DNA of 64,000 bases from Zygnema cylindricum (taxonomy: Eukaryota; Streptophyta; Zygnematophyceae; Zygnematales; Zygnemataceae). The notes under the pieces were generated by a model that was given only the letters and a program-made list of their open reading frames with translations, did not search any database and was not told the DNA's origin. Below, piece by piece: positions 37,101 through 49,570 of the stretch (within the stretch, counting starts at the first letter, position 1; each line of letters begins with the position of its first letter). A program made the position numbers and the translations under genes. The DNA is taken from NCBI GenBank assembly GCA_037447655.1, contig JBBHKE010001902.1:133756-197755 (forward strand). The letters are read 5' to 3'.

Positions 37101-38263
37101 TGAGTATTATATGTGAATATTTTTGACCTTTTGCGACATTTTCATTCACTTGCCCATAGCTACCCACAGAAGGACGAAAAACCTAGAAACTCCGTGTCCT
37201 TTTTCTGATTTAAATCAATGATATTTCCGGACTCTGTATCTTTCCCGTGAATTGAACCAATGATATTTTTTTGTCTTGCAGAGATATCCGTGGTTTCGCG
37301 TGGCATATGTGTTACTATGGAGCCTGACCTACGTGCTTTTCCAATGGATATGGCATGATGTCTTCGGACTAACGTTAGTTTTCATAACTGCGTTCATAAA
37401 AAACTTATTCTGAATCATTTTGGAATTTTTGTTCGCTTTGATTTTTGCAAATCCCTGTCCGTTTTTTGTTTCCGGTTGATTTGGTGGATCATGTTTTACA
37501 AACCAATTTTTAGATTTTCAGTGTGTGTCTGTCATGGTATTTTGCTTAAATTCGGTGTTTCTTCACTAATGGTCACTTGTTATGACTGATGGGGTTCTCG
37601 GAGGAGAGATACAGATGGAGATACAGTTTTCTGGTGAACAATGTCCCAACTGCGCCTCTTTGGTTAGTACATCTGCCCTCCACCTCCTTATATTTGGCTT
37701 TTGGTTTTTAGATAATGGTTGACCTGCCTTCAGATTGATACTCATTTAACTTTTCTGGATTGTATACTTGCTTTTGTGTGTCCTCTAACATGTGATGGAT
37801 AGGTTAGAAGGTCGTTACAATCCAGAAGTTTTGCAGTTTTGTGAGTAATTGAAGGTAAGGCTAGTCACAAATTTGCACAGATGTCCACAATGCATGAGTA
37901 TATCCTTTCCTAAATGGTATTATGAGCTACTCTTGCCTACCCCACATAGCTACAAATGCTTGTTGTGTATATATATGTCTAGCCCGTTCTCTCTGCCTAT
38001 GCTGCTGAAGTTTTTCTGCTAGGATGCTCTCTTCGTTTGGTGACGTTCTGTTGTTCCGTTGGGGTGTTGGGGCCACCAGGTATATAGGTTTGTTGTTGTT
38101 TCTGGGCGTCTGTTTCTCCTTGTGGGTGCATTTGCACCGCATTCGCGCCGCCCTCTTCACCCCATTCCCCCGGTGGGCGGCTTATTTCACTCGAACTGCT
38201 GAACTCAAATGCGTTTTATCGCCTCTCCAAGAAAGGAGTCGCCTCATTGCCGACCCGGAATAG
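34151..38263 (+). CDS. Plant multi-pass transmembrane protein (At1g70505/At5g62960-like), about nine exons
   Basis: Exons supported by canonical sites and matching phases: 34151-34521, 35772-35805, one unresolved small exon, a fourth starting at about 36459 and ending 36651, then 36771-36869, 36995-37060, 37282-37373, 37615-37662 and 38080-38263 (stop). The spliced protein has an N-terminal membrane helix (LWPWLTCFILIIFIFIASLY), then NPYWLLVYRFIVFGYC, FFTQ|WNFGLLTVYFA, GYTMQALYQ|IILPMTLLVD, VVFWVVLYP, SYNEHGFNLAVCIGEFALN, YPWFRVAYVLLWSL, and YSFLVNNVPTAPLW|YIGLL. This order (WxF across a splice, then bilobal helices, P.LV..VFW.V.YP, APLWY, helix) is that of an uncharacterised plant membrane-protein family. 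Molecular function is unknown. The exon between 35805 and about 36459 is unresolved: SIICILSSYGHRQN near 35905-35955 resembles the expected segment but lacks a phase-compatible acceptor. It could be intact or damaged there. Confidence 0.75.
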
Positions 38264-39645
38264 ATGAACAATTTTTCTTCTTCTTATTGATGTTTATACA
38301 TTCTTTGCAGAATAGATGGATAATACATTCCTCCGTTTCTAGATATCTATAGACATTCTTTGCAAAATAGATGACCAATGTATGCTTCACTCTCTAGATA
38401 CACATGTACACATTCTTTACCGATCGAGAAGATGGGCTCTACGTCACGTTACCTAGTTTGGTTACTAGCATGGGTAGTGAGGCGATGTGTCCCATGTGTA
38501 TTCTTTTCTGACGACTGTTAATTTATCGAGCCCGTTCCAAGACTGCGATTACCGAGCACTCCCATGTGAGTCATAGTTCAGTTGCTGTCCATCAACGTCG
38601 TAACAGGATTGTACCGTTTTGACAGTGGAGGGTTGGTTCTATGTCACAAAGAAGTAAGATGCAACGCGACTAGCATAAGGTTGTGGTTATGAAGAATTGA
38701 AGAAATCACCGTTTAAAAGTGTAAACAAGAGCATTGAAGCTCCCATTTGGAAATAAAATTGGAGTATACTCGAGGGAGTATACTTACACATGCCCAAGGA
38801 TTATTCATGGAGAACAAATATGTTTTGAAAAAAAAATGTGGTTTTTTTTTTCCAACTTTAATTTTTCCCCTTTTATATTTACGCTTGCGGTGGTATGCAT
38901 TGTATGCAAATGTTGCAAATTAAAATCTTCCATTGGAGACAAACTCACATATCCGTTTCACGTTTTGATGTTACTTACTCTTCATATCACCCCATCACCT
39001 TTTGAAGGTTCTTATAGAGTTTTGTCGTGTACTAATTTGTGGGCTCCTTTTTGTGGAGTGGAGATAGGTGAGGGTTTAGGGACTCTGGTTGGTTTTATAT
39101 GTTTAGTTTCGACGGCTTGATTATGCATTGATGTTTTGATTTTCGTTTTTTCTTTTTGTAGGGCTTTGTTACGTTTTTAGTTTGTCCCTCTTGTGCTTGT
39201 CATTTGTGTTCTCCAGTTTTCGTATTCTCTGGTTTCATTTTGTTGCTACCATTTCACTTACATTTTTTCATTCCTACACTAGATGGTTTGCCGTCTTGGT
39301 TCTTTTTTTAGTGAGGATACATATATTTTTCCGTACAATTAGTCACACTCAATAGTACCACTTGACGCAATTCGGGACAAAGTCGTTTCAAACTAAATAG
39401 AACCCATTTTTCGCCACTTTATATTCTCAAATTCGTCAACGGGATGGAACCCTTTGTCCTTTTCAAACAATCCCAGACATCGATTTGTTCTGTTGGGCTT
39501 AGGCAAAACTCGGCATGAACCGATGTGCGGATGTACAGTAGTGCGATATGACTGAAAAGTGCGAGGGGTGTGAGAAGGCAGAGGTATGAGGGGGGGTGTA
39601 CCCAGCGGCGGGAGAGGGGGGGCAAGTGTTAATCAGGATGAACAG

Positions 39646-39680
<35 letters not shown>

Positions 39681-39800
39681 GGGGGGGGGGGGGAGGGTAA
39701 ATGGGGGGAAGGGGGAGAGGCGTCCCAGTGCTTATTACCAAGCGGTTAGTGATTTGACCGGTCCAGCTCAGCCGCCTGATTTGGTTAGCAAACAGTGGGT
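38264..39800. other. 3' flank and intergenic DNA with a poly-G tract
   Basis: 38264-38420 holds repeated words around AGATGGATAATACATTC / TTCTTTGCAGAATAGATG (three loose copies). 39593-39725 is a G-rich tract with runs of more than 20 G at 39650-39680, able to form G-quadruplexes. The open frame at 38734-39120 has no recognisable domain, so I do not call a gene. Confidence 0.5.
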
Positions 39801-39806
39801 AAAAAC

Positions 39807-40886
39807 TAGTGTTGGGTATCGGGTAATTTCATATCGCGATAATTTCGATATTCGATATATCGAATATCGATGAGCAAAGTCCTCAATATATTGTACGGAG
39901 ACCAACATAAATTATCGCGATATATATCGCGGTATATTGTATTTTACAAATTTAATATTTTATATTATTATGTTGTTTTAGCGATAAAGACGAATTTTCT
40001 GATACGCGACGTACGACGTGATTCTCGTTCCGTGACTTAAAGGTAACGCCGCAGAATGTTACCGACAAAAAAGTACTAATACTGTAATTCATATAGTTAA
40101 TTATTTAGTACGTACTACGTACAGAACTTCACATTCGAAAATTTGAAATTTCACACTAATTTAGTCAAAGTATGATATGAAAAAAAAAAATATTGGTATA
40201 ATTTTTTATTCTTGTTTTTAGGGTTTATTTTTTGAATTGTTTGAAATGTGATTTTTTACTTTTATTTTTATGAATTATTTTATGAAGTGTACAAAATGTG
40301 AATTTTATTATTATTTTTATAATTTTTTTTTGGAAGTGTACAAAATGATAATTTTTATTATTATTTTTATTAATTTTTTTATGAAGTGTACAAATTGTGA
40401 ATTCTTATAATTATTTTTATTAATTAGAGTAGCAAGCTAGTACTAACTGCTGCAGTAGCACCGCCAGCAGCTAGTACTACTGGCAGCAGAAGCAGCTAGT
40501 CCCAGTTGCAGTAGCACTAGTACTGGCAACAGCAGTAGGTAGTACTAGCAGCTGCAGTAGCAGTAGTTCTGGCAGCAGCTGCACCTAGTACTGGCAGCTG
40601 TAACAGTACTAGTACTGGCATAAGCTAGTACTAGCAGCTGCAGCAGTAGCTAGTACTACCAGCTGCAGTAGCACTAGTACTGGCAGCAGCAGTAGTATTA
40701 GCAGCAGTAGCAACTACCAAAATTTTTTTTTTTCTTTAAGAAGCCTCGATATATCGGCAATACGATATATCGGCGATATATCGCGATATTTTGATTTCGA
40801 TATATCGAAGCGATATATCAATTATCGGGTACCTGAAATTCGATATATATCGAATATCGGCAATTGGTCCTCGATACCCAACACTA
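39807..40886. mobile_element. hAT-type element, about 1080 bp, TIR TAGTGTTGGGTATCG
   Basis: Starts TAGTGTTGGGTATCGGGTAA and ends CCTCGATACCCAACACTA, flanked by the 8-bp duplication GTAAAAAC (39799-39806 and 40887-40894). Ends carry CGATATATCG palindromes as in the 386-bp copy. The interior has AT-rich blocks with three repeats of ATGAAGTGTACAAAATGTGA-like sequence (40270-40400) and a CAG/TAG-type minisatellite (40436-40718). No transposase frame. Confidence 0.85.
40436..40718. repeat. Minisatellite of AGTACTGGCAGCAGCAGTAG-like units
   Basis: Irregular repetition of the words CTAGTACT, GGCAGCAGC and TGCAGTAGCA over about 280 bp inside the hAT-type element. It is far more G/C-rich than the rest of that element. 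Confidence 0.85.
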
Positions 40887-41715
40887 GTAAAAACTAAAAA
40901 CAGCAGTGGGTGAATGAACACCACACACACACAATAGTGACACACAGCTCTTGACCCAATCATCCAAATATATCATCAAATTTAGGTCCATACGGTAATC
41001 ACATTTAATTTATTGTGCTAGTAAACATCAAATTCGGCGTGACGTTTCCATAGGCTTGTGTCCTTTGTTTGAAACTATCCACAGCGTGCACCTGTTCCAG
41101 AACTAATCCTTCTCACTTTTCCCCTCGCGTAGTTGTTCATATTTTAGTTGACCAATGTTTAAAAATAGAGGCAGCCGACTTTATTAAAAAACTTTTGAGA
41201 TAGTAAACGGGCTCATTGAGTGAAATAGAAAAAAGGTGTATTAAGGTGTTGTCTACAACATTACCGACCTGACAACAAAAGGCGGTTGATAAAGGGAATA
41301 AAAGAGGCGCAAGTTAAAAAAAGGGAAAAACCATTATAACCATGTAGAAATGCATCGCATAGTGGACAGATGGAGGATGGGACGGACATGGCGTCTTTAC
41401 TACTCTAGACGTGACAGCAGCAAAAGTGAAGGAAAAGATGGACGGCTCAAGGACAAGTGACCCTGGGATTAGTGAATTATGAATAATATAATATAAGACA
41501 AGTTACCTGTCATCAGTGGCAACACAGTAACAAGTATCGGCCAGGGCTCATGCACAGTTGATAGTCATCCGGTGTTAAGAGATACTGATTGCAAGACACG
41601 AACCATTACAACAATTTTAATAAATCATTATTTACTCGAATCACATAAATAAATGGATTAGATAGTTATTTCATTGCTCAGCTCAAACAACTAGGGTTGA
41701 TGAAGAAAAAAAGTT

Positions 41716-44700
41716 TCAGCTGGAAGAGGCCTTCACCATAATGGCTGCAAAAACAAGAAGCAAAGGCATGATCAATAGAAGCATATATGGGAGGGATTGT
41801 TGGAAGAGAGAGTTGTCACTTTCTTCATCACTTCCTTTGTACAGAGTATTGTACCCATCAGCAAATGCATCAAAGTACTTCCGGTACGAACTGCTGTCGT
41901 AAGAATAACCGCCTCCAATTCGCAAATTCTCGGCCGCCTGCAAACACCTCCCATGAAGGAACAAAAATGGTCAAAAAGGTCAGCAACTGTTCAATGGTCT
42001 TTCTTGGTGTTAACAAAAGTGGTGAGAAACTGTCCAATAGTCTTCCCCGTCAATAACAAAAATGGTCAGCAGTTGAGAAAAACAGTCAGTAACTGTTCAA
42101 TGTTCTTTCTTGGTGTTAACAAAAATGGTCAGTATTTGTTCAATAGGCTTCCCTTTTGATAACAAAGAAGGTCGGTAACTGTCCAATAGTCGTCCTTGGT
42201 GATAAATGGCCAGTAACTGTTCAATAATCTTGCTCGTGGTTCTTCCGGTACTTTGTTTCAAGATTCTATTCACAGTCGATTACTTCCTTGACTTGCTTCC
42301 CAAATTTCTGAAGAACCCGGGAAGTCCAGCAAAGCCAGGTCTCACGCATCAAATATGGAGTTAAGTTTTAAACGATAGAAAATAAATAAATGAAATGAGG
42401 TGAGGCGATGAGATGAGTTACTGAAATTGCTGAATTCAACATCTTGCAGTTTGTAGTGAATTGGTTCAACCCTCTCAACAGCGAAATTATACCATCAAGC
42501 TTTCAGTGCAAAGGTTAGTATCGATATAAGGTATTGCTAGGCATGAACCAAGAACGATCAAACCGGAGAAGCCAGATGTCCCACCATATCATCTTAGCAT
42601 GTTTTGAGGGACAGATTCAAAGGGCAAACAAAAAGAAAGTTCACGAAATGTGAACGATTCATTCACGAGAACACTAAACAGCAACTCATAAAACTATCAG
42701 CTCAATCATGACTGCAAGTCAGGTCTTTGAACAGCAATAGCGATCAGTACAGAAACATGTAGATCCTCCATTTGGCGTGATTTCAAACCAATCAATATCA
42801 TATTGGCAGCTCCTCACAAATAGTAAAAGAAATCTTTATCTAGAAAATGTTAGCTTTCTGATGTCCTGTCTGTACAGTGGACTGTCGTCTAAAATAGTTT
42901 GTGTACTATATTAGCGTCTGTTAAGAGCATGACAGTAACAGAACTCCTGACGGTTGAGCATCAACCACGAAAAAGAGAAAGAATAGCCCAGAATTCGATT
43001 CACTCGTGACTAGGCTTAATCCTTCTAGAAAAGATATACCATTAAAAAGGGCATTCGCATTCAATGGTCACGTGGGACCTACCTGAAACCCAAACAACAA
43101 CTGTCGAGCCTTTTTGCGAACCGACACTTGAGGATGACCTGCCAGTCTTTCGTAGAGCTCCTTAGCCTCCCGGGATCTGGAGGGAGCACCACCAGGAGTC
43201 AAAGCTAAGATAAAAAACCAATGGTCTCAGAAAACTTTGCCAACTGCCAAATTGCAGAATATACGATACCAATTCTGTCCAGCCAGGTTAACAAGTATGT
43301 CCGGAACAACATTGATTTGGTCGATGGAAGGTCAATAGCTGAAGGGTGACCTTGCCATGGAGTCCAAACAGAGAGCCTTTTGCAGCAAAGCCTGGCCATG
43401 AAGGATATTCTGCACCACAATGTACACCCCATCCGCCAAAAAAACTATCATCATCTACTGAACATTCACACACTTAGTGCCTCAGTGATCCGCAGAGCCC
43501 ATTCCACTTCTTGTAAGGGGACGAATTGACAACGTTTCTTTCTGTCAGACATCACTGTACTAAGTATAAATAACTACTTCACATGTGAAAGTCATTATAC
43601 ATGACTTCACTGAGTCAGAGGAGCCTAAATCTAAAATTTCAACGCTAAGCTACATTAGAACAATGCAAAATGTCGAACCGCCACAAAAATAGTCCGCTAA
43701 ATAAGGCAACCTGTAAACATTCAGGATTCATAAAAAGATCCTCCAGGAATTACCCATGACATCGGTGGAGTAGTAGTTAAAAGAGACGATAGTAACTCCA
43801 CGCAAATTCGCACTAATTAATCGGCAATGGAGGAATTAACATTTCCCAAAATACATTTGTTGATTTATACACATCAGACCAATACACATCCCACCGGTTC
43901 GCGGGAAACACAAAATTGTTCACAGTGTGGATGGTCCATGACTCACATTTCTTCACATTGCGTTTGCCGAGTTTAGAGTTGCACTAAGAAATAAGAAACT
44001 TTCAGAGCGCTGAATATTCCAAATTTTAACAAACCAACACTGGCACTCAATATCTCTCTAGAAGGAATACAGGAAAGTGACAGCAGTTAGGAGACATAGC
44101 ATGCTCATTGAAAAAAAAATACATGGTTTTTACAGAAGAAAAACCATGCTCGTTAACAAAAATAATTCCGTGTTTCCACAGATGTCAAAATACTTCCTAC
44201 CAAGATAAACGATTTATCAAACCTTGAAAACAGTCTTCGAAACCACGGAGTCAAATTCTTGTACTGCCTCTCGAAGTTTTCCCAAATCCATCAACGCCAC
44301 ACCAATCTCAATGGCCTGGCCCAACCTCAAACACCATTAACCATTTGATGAGTGGCTTTGAGCCTTCCCATAATGGAACCCCGTCTGCAATGTCACGCTT
44401 TAATGTGTTGGAGATCTCCTTTTCAGCTTGTGAATACTTTGGGTCCAAAATAAAACATGTTTCTTCACCCAATTAATCATTTTTGGCCCTAATGCTTGAA
44501 TTCAACAAGGACTTCTCCGCAACAAGGGAAAGCACGTTAAACTGATGTATTGAAATCATTTTACAAGTAATGTTGCATATTGGTGGCCTGTCAAGGTCAA
44601 TACATCTGGTAGAAATACATGCCAACCAGTGACAATTTGAAATAAAACTTCCACAAACATGAAGAATCTGGCTGCAACTATTAATTGCGGCCCTTGCATA

Positions 44701-46954
44701 ACTTGAAATATGGTTTGTGACCTAATGACGTCCATAAGGATGACAAATCTTGATGACAAGGACTGCTGAAACACCAATTAGTGCATTCAGTTTCAATTAC
44801 GTACAAATGACAGGCGCGTGCAGTTATTGAATATGCTTCCACCAACTGACAATAAAAGAGTATGCAACGAACATGATGCATTTTTAGTACAATCCTTATT
44901 GGTTTAAGCCAGAAACGCAAACTAAAAAAATCAAAAGTGTGCTCCATGCTTTACCCAAGAACCAGGATCGAGTCACAGTAATATCATCTTCACCCAGAAA
45001 AAGATAATGATCGTGTGCAAGTGATGTTTGTGCCTTGAGGTTAATACAATCAGCGTCTGCCCTATTTAGCCTAACAGGCAATTCTAACCTTCTCGCATTC
45101 CGCCTTCACACCAGAATCAATGTCGATCCCTGATATACGCCTGTACTCCTCTAGTAACCGCCGGGTTTCACTTTCCCGCGCTTCTTTCTCCTCGGGTGTC
45201 TCTAGAGATTCCCCAGGCCGAATAGTCCTCCCTCCTCCATACTGCCTTTCCCATCCAACAGCCTTTTGGATTTAGTAACCTTGGAGACTGGCTCCACAAA
45301 AGTATATCCTCAAAATGTAATTCATGTTGCATGTTTTCACGTCGGTATATTTTAACTGTGTTCGTAAATATTAAACAGCTTGGTTTGGCTTGTAAAACAC
45401 CTAATGCATTTCCTGACTTGTTAAACATTTTTCAAGGTGTTTCAACTTTGTTTCAACAGTTGGAATTTCTTATTGAGGCACGCAATCGTAGTCTTACATT
45501 TCAATTGTGTTGTCGCAATAAAAATCCGAAAAGAGTATATTCAGGTAAAAGTACTTTTGGCTGCAAAAAAAACGTCTAACACTAATAGCCATAGGTGGTG
45601 TACTTCCACACGAGACTGAATGTGAACAAATATTTTAAAATAAGCAACCGAATCTCACCGCTCGAGAAATGTCCTTTGGCCGCGGAAACACTCCCCATGT
45701 CGCCACCTTGGGTTTATAAAATTCAGAGCCATCACCTGACCCAGCGGCTCCATCTACATCCCTTGTAATGATCTCCACCTGTGGGAGAGCGCCATTTGGC
45801 ATGTCCATGGCAGCCTGCAGTCCAGCTGGCATTGTCCTCGAATCCTTCTTGTCCGCAAATCCGAGACCCATGAAATCTTTGCTGGAGATCCCTTGAGATT
45901 TTAAACCTTTGACGTTGCTTATCATCTCCCCTGGTTGGGGCACCTTCCGCCTAATAACGCCATCTCGGGTGAATATTTCTATCTCTACCGCTGGGCTGGG
46001 GGAGTTTTGAACTGAATCAGGGGACTTAATCGAAGATGAAGAAGTTTCTAGAGGAGCAGAACCTGCATTCTCTCCTTTGCCCTCTTTCAAAGCTAGTAAC
46101 ATCTCAGACTGTTGTTGTTTGTAATCATTTTCTGAAATCATGTTTGATAATGAGACAATTGCACCCCTATTGTCATCTCCCATCCCTTGAGAGTCTTGAG
46201 GCTGTTGTTTTGCGAACTCAGGGCTCCACATTTTCTCTACTGAAGAGCTGGGACCGCTTTCTGCGTTCAGTTTCAGTTTACTTTTATCACTGGACTGCAA
46301 TTCTGTCTCCCCAGAAGATCCAATTATGGCGCTGGCTGATGTGGCAGTATCAGGTGGCTGAATGGACGGCTGGATCGCAGCCGCAGAATCTGAAGGCGAT
46401 GCGGAACTTGCGGACGTACTCGTTTCACTAACGGTCTTCTCTCTATTAGAGGGAGTATTTGTTAAGGGATCCTTACCTCGAATCACCTCTGCGCTGGGAG
46501 GAAGTTGCGGAGCCTTACCCAAATTCATTGATTCTCCTACCGTAATTTTCAAATTACCTAAATTCCTCTGGTTTCTGTAAGCTTTTGCTTTTTCTAAAGC
46601 AGCCATGGCAGCTGATGAAGTCGACGACTGCTTATCTCTCGCTTCTTTGTAAGCTGCTGCAGCACTCATACCTGAATTGCCTTTCCGTACATCTCCTCTT
46701 TCTCCTTTAATCTCAGTCGGAGCGGGTTTGGAAGATAGGTCAGGTGATTCATTTACATTTGTTGGTTGTGAATCGTCACTGGCACAAGTAATAGGGTTGA
46801 ACATCTTGCGCTTACGCCTGTAAGCCAAGTCTAGATTGCCTTCCTGTCCTGCCTCAAACCCCCGCATTAGACGAGGCAATTTGCAGACAGGCAGCAATAT
46901 GGAAGTCGCCATGTCTGATGAGAGAGAGGGGAGAGGAGAGGAGATTCTTTGCAA
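41716..46954 (-). CDS. Chloroplast-type TPR-like membrane protein, six exons
   Basis: Exons on the minus strand: 46954-45659, 45241-45089, 44315-44223, 43409-43351, 43176-43083, 41937-41716 (stop). All junctions are canonical and in phase, giving about 638 residues. Start may be 46954 or the inner ATG at 46912 (MATSILLPVCKLPRL), which begins like a transit peptide. Residues ~75-400 are low-complexity, Ser/Pro/Ala-rich. The conserved part begins KVATWGVFPRPKDISRA|YGGGRTIRPGE, then a charged helix with EEYRRISGIDID. TPR-like helices follow: GVALMDLGKLREAVQEFD, ILHGQALLQKALCLDSMA, EAKELYERLAGHP, KKARQLLFGFQ|AAENLRIG. A C-terminal membrane helix (YMLLLIMPLLLVFAAIMV) closes it. From memory this matches an uncharacterised plant chloroplast TPR-like family (At1g78915 type); role probably in thylakoid or envelope membranes, not established. 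Confidence 0.75.
41955..42235. repeat. Intronic minisatellite (AACTGTTCAATGGTCTTTC units)
   Basis: Five or so imperfect copies of a unit of about 55-60 bp, including AAAATGGTCAGTAACTGTTCAATxxTCTTxCTTGGTGTTAAC, lie in the last intron of the TPR-like gene. Confidence 0.8.
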
Positions 46955-47361
46955 TTCTGGTCTACATGTACCATGATACTCAAGCGGTTTAGCCTGCCCG
47001 GCCCTTGGATGGACTACAGTACAGTACAGTACCGTACATTGCCGTTAATAGCGTTGAGATTTATTTCCCCCTTCGAAATAACTTTTTTCCTTCAGGCTTC
47101 AGATGTCCGGTTTTCATCTGGAGACCACCAATCTTCGGGAAAAATCGACTTTCGTCATGCTATGACGCTCGCAGTTGAACTGTCGGTAATTCTATATCGT
47201 TCTTACGGGAGAAGTCCGTTTTGCGTGGCTTTACGACGTCAACTATGTTATTCGCTCATGTTTCTACAGTCCCTGGAGTGAAGGGCCAACGAGCCAGCGA
47301 CCAATTGGCATGCGTGACCAAGGCCTTTCAACAAAAAATCGTCAGCGAGCTCAACCCAGTG
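46955..47361. promoter_or_regulatory. Upstream region of the TPR-like gene
   Basis: Contains (GTACA)n-like words at 47018-47037 (ACAGTACAGTACAGTACC). A short CT/GA tract (46918-46942) lies just upstream of the inner start codon at 46912 and within the first codons if the outer ATG is used. No clear TATA box. The region ends at a hAT-type element inserted at 47370. Confidence 0.35.
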
Positions 47362-47369
47362 ACATCATC

Positions 47370-47923
47370 CAGAGGTCGCAAACGGTCAACCGAAACCGTG
47401 ACCGACCGTTAACCGACCGCCCGCGCCGGATCCGGAACGGATTCGGTTGCCAAATTTTGGGGGTCGGGCGGTTACGGTCGGTTGATTCACCAGGAAAAAA
47501 AAAGGTCGGTTACGGTCGGTCAACCAAAAAACCAAAAAAAAAGAAAATTTTGTAGTCCCTATAATCCAACATTCTTGTACTTTGTACTCTTTGGCATCGT
47601 GGAAGTACATGACATCATGATTAGCGTCGCAAATCTGACACGAAAGTCAATATTCATTTCACAAATCTTAGGCAACGCGACAAATCGTAATTATTGGCTT
47701 ATTTCGTCGTTCATTGATTAATTTTGTACTTTTTCGGTTACGGGCGGGCACGGTTAGTCGCGAAAAATCAAGATTCGGTTTTTTTTTTTTTCGTAAACGA
47801 CGGTCGGTTAACGGTTAACAATTTTGGAGCGAGACAAAACTCGGTCAGGCGTCGGTTACTCAGATTTTGAAAAAAAAAAAGGTCGGTTTCGGGTATGAAT
47901 TTTTTTGATTTTTGCGACCTCTG
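47370..47923. mobile_element. hAT-type foldback MITE, TIR CAGAGGTCGCAAA, copy 1
   Basis: 554 bp between 8-bp duplications ACATCATC (47362-47369 and 47924-47931). Begins CAGAGGTCGCAAACGGTCAA and ends TTTTTGCGACCTCTG. The interior is built from GGTCGGTTAACGGTCGG-type words plus A/T runs. Same family as 48023-48618 in inverted orientation. Confidence 0.88.
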
Positions 47924-48022
47924 ACATCATCTGCCATGTCAGCCGCAGCGCATCGGCCATGGGCTGCATCGGCCCGATGCTCATCGGCCATCGGCTTGAT
48001 GAGATGGCGCTAGCCCGCTAGG

Positions 48023-48618
48023 CAGAGGTCGCAAAAGTCAAAATTTTACATAACCGAAACCGACCGTTTTTTTTTTCAAAATTTGAGTAACCGACGCCCG
48101 ATCGGGTTATGTCACGTTCCAAAATTGCTAACCATTAACCGACCAGCGTTTACAATGATAAAAGTTAACCGAACCTCGATTTCTCGCGACTAACCGTGCC
48201 CGCCCGTAACCAAAAAAGTACAAAATTACAACGCTTATTGTTATTGGCGTTAATGTACTTTACAATAATATACGACGTATGAATAAGCCAATAATTACAA
48301 TTTGTTGCGTTCCCTAAGATTTGCAAAATGAATAGTGATACTACCGTGTCAGATTTGCCACGCTAATCATGATGTCACGTACTTCCACGATACCAAAGAG
48401 TACAAAGTACAATAATGTTGGATTGTATGGACATTACAAAATTTTCATTTTTTTTGGTTTTTTGGTTAACCGACCGTAGCCGACTTTTTTTTTTCTGTTG
48501 AATCAACCGACCGCAACCGCTCGGCCCCCAAAATTTGGCAACCGAATCCGTTATGAATCCGGCGCGGGCCGTCGGTTAACGGTCGGTCACGGTTTCCGTT
48601 GACCGTTTGCGACCTCTG
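48023..48618. mobile_element. hAT-type foldback MITE, TIR CAGAGGTCGCAAA, copy 2
   Basis: 596 bp between perfect 8-bp duplications CCGCTAGG (48015-48022 and 48619-48626). Begins CAGAGGTCGCAAAAGTCAAA and ends CGTTTGCGACCTCTG. Its interior matches the reverse complement of copy 1, for instance the segment with GGCAACCGAATCCG. Confidence 0.9.
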
Positions 48619-48626
48619 CCGCTAGG

Positions 48627-49560
48627 CCATCACCAGTTGGTGCAATCCTAAAACGGCGAACCTTATAAATTATAACATACTTTTCCAACGACTCGTACTA
48701 TACGATTTATGTGCGTTTTATAATATTAAAACGTATAGCATGCGTATGGTTCTCGAAGTACAAACGCAGGCGACTGCGTCAACAAAGATTTGCCAGAGCA
48801 ACTGTCGGGATGGTGTCTGGCGGTTGTTGACTCAAATTGGGGAACAACCTTCGTGACGTAAAGATTAGAAGTTAGGGTGCGTCTCCATGTGCCAAAGTAA
48901 GGGTTTTTTTCTGTCGTTTTCTTGTAAACTTAGAGCCGTACTGCGTAAGTTTCAACAGTACAAAAAATAACAAAAAGGAGAAGTACATTTTGCGTCATCA
49001 TCGAATTTAGGATGTACTGAATGTTGTCGTCTTGTGTTCTTCGACCCACGGCCACGCCAAAAAACGTCATCTTCAATCTTATATTTAAAAAACAGGGACG
49101 ATGTGTTTTAAAACAAAGTATTTTCGAAAAACAAATAGGAACACGTATTAACACGTGTAAAAAAAAATACAAATTTTTCAAATGAATTCAATTGGCAGTG
49201 AAAGATACACGACTTTGTTAAATTTTGTACGTTTGCGTTCAGCTACGACAAAGTAAAGTACACAATTTGTTAGGTTTTGTCCGCTTACGTCGAGTACGGA
49301 TTCTATTTCGCCAGGGGCCTCAAGATTATGATGCCATTTGACGTCGAGCGGACAACGACGCAAAGGCAGACTGGCAAAGTGCATCTTCTTCAACCGTGAA
49401 GGGCACAAGCAAGAAGAAGGTACATCTACAATGTCACGAAAACTCATGCGACGTCATAAGTAGTTACAAAAAATAGCATGCGTCATTATAGATTGTAGAC
49501 GTTGACAACCGTCACGGGCATTGTCGACGTATATAATCGTCACACCTTTAAGCAACTATG
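48627..49560. other. Intergenic, no gene recognised
   Basis: Mixed AT-rich sequence with scattered GTAC words. The open frames at 48930-49447 (minus) show no domain and overlap low-complexity DNA. Confidence 0.4.
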
Positions 49561-49570
49561 TCGTTGTTAC

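Noticed and set aside
38734-39120. 128-codon plus-strand frame as a gene
   Set aside because: No family motif, no supporting exons, starts in AT-rich DNA; hydrophobic content alone is not evidence.
41955-42235. CRISPR-like array of regularly spaced repeats
   Set aside because: Units are contiguous and imperfect with no unique spacers, in an intron of a eukaryotic gene; a minisatellite.
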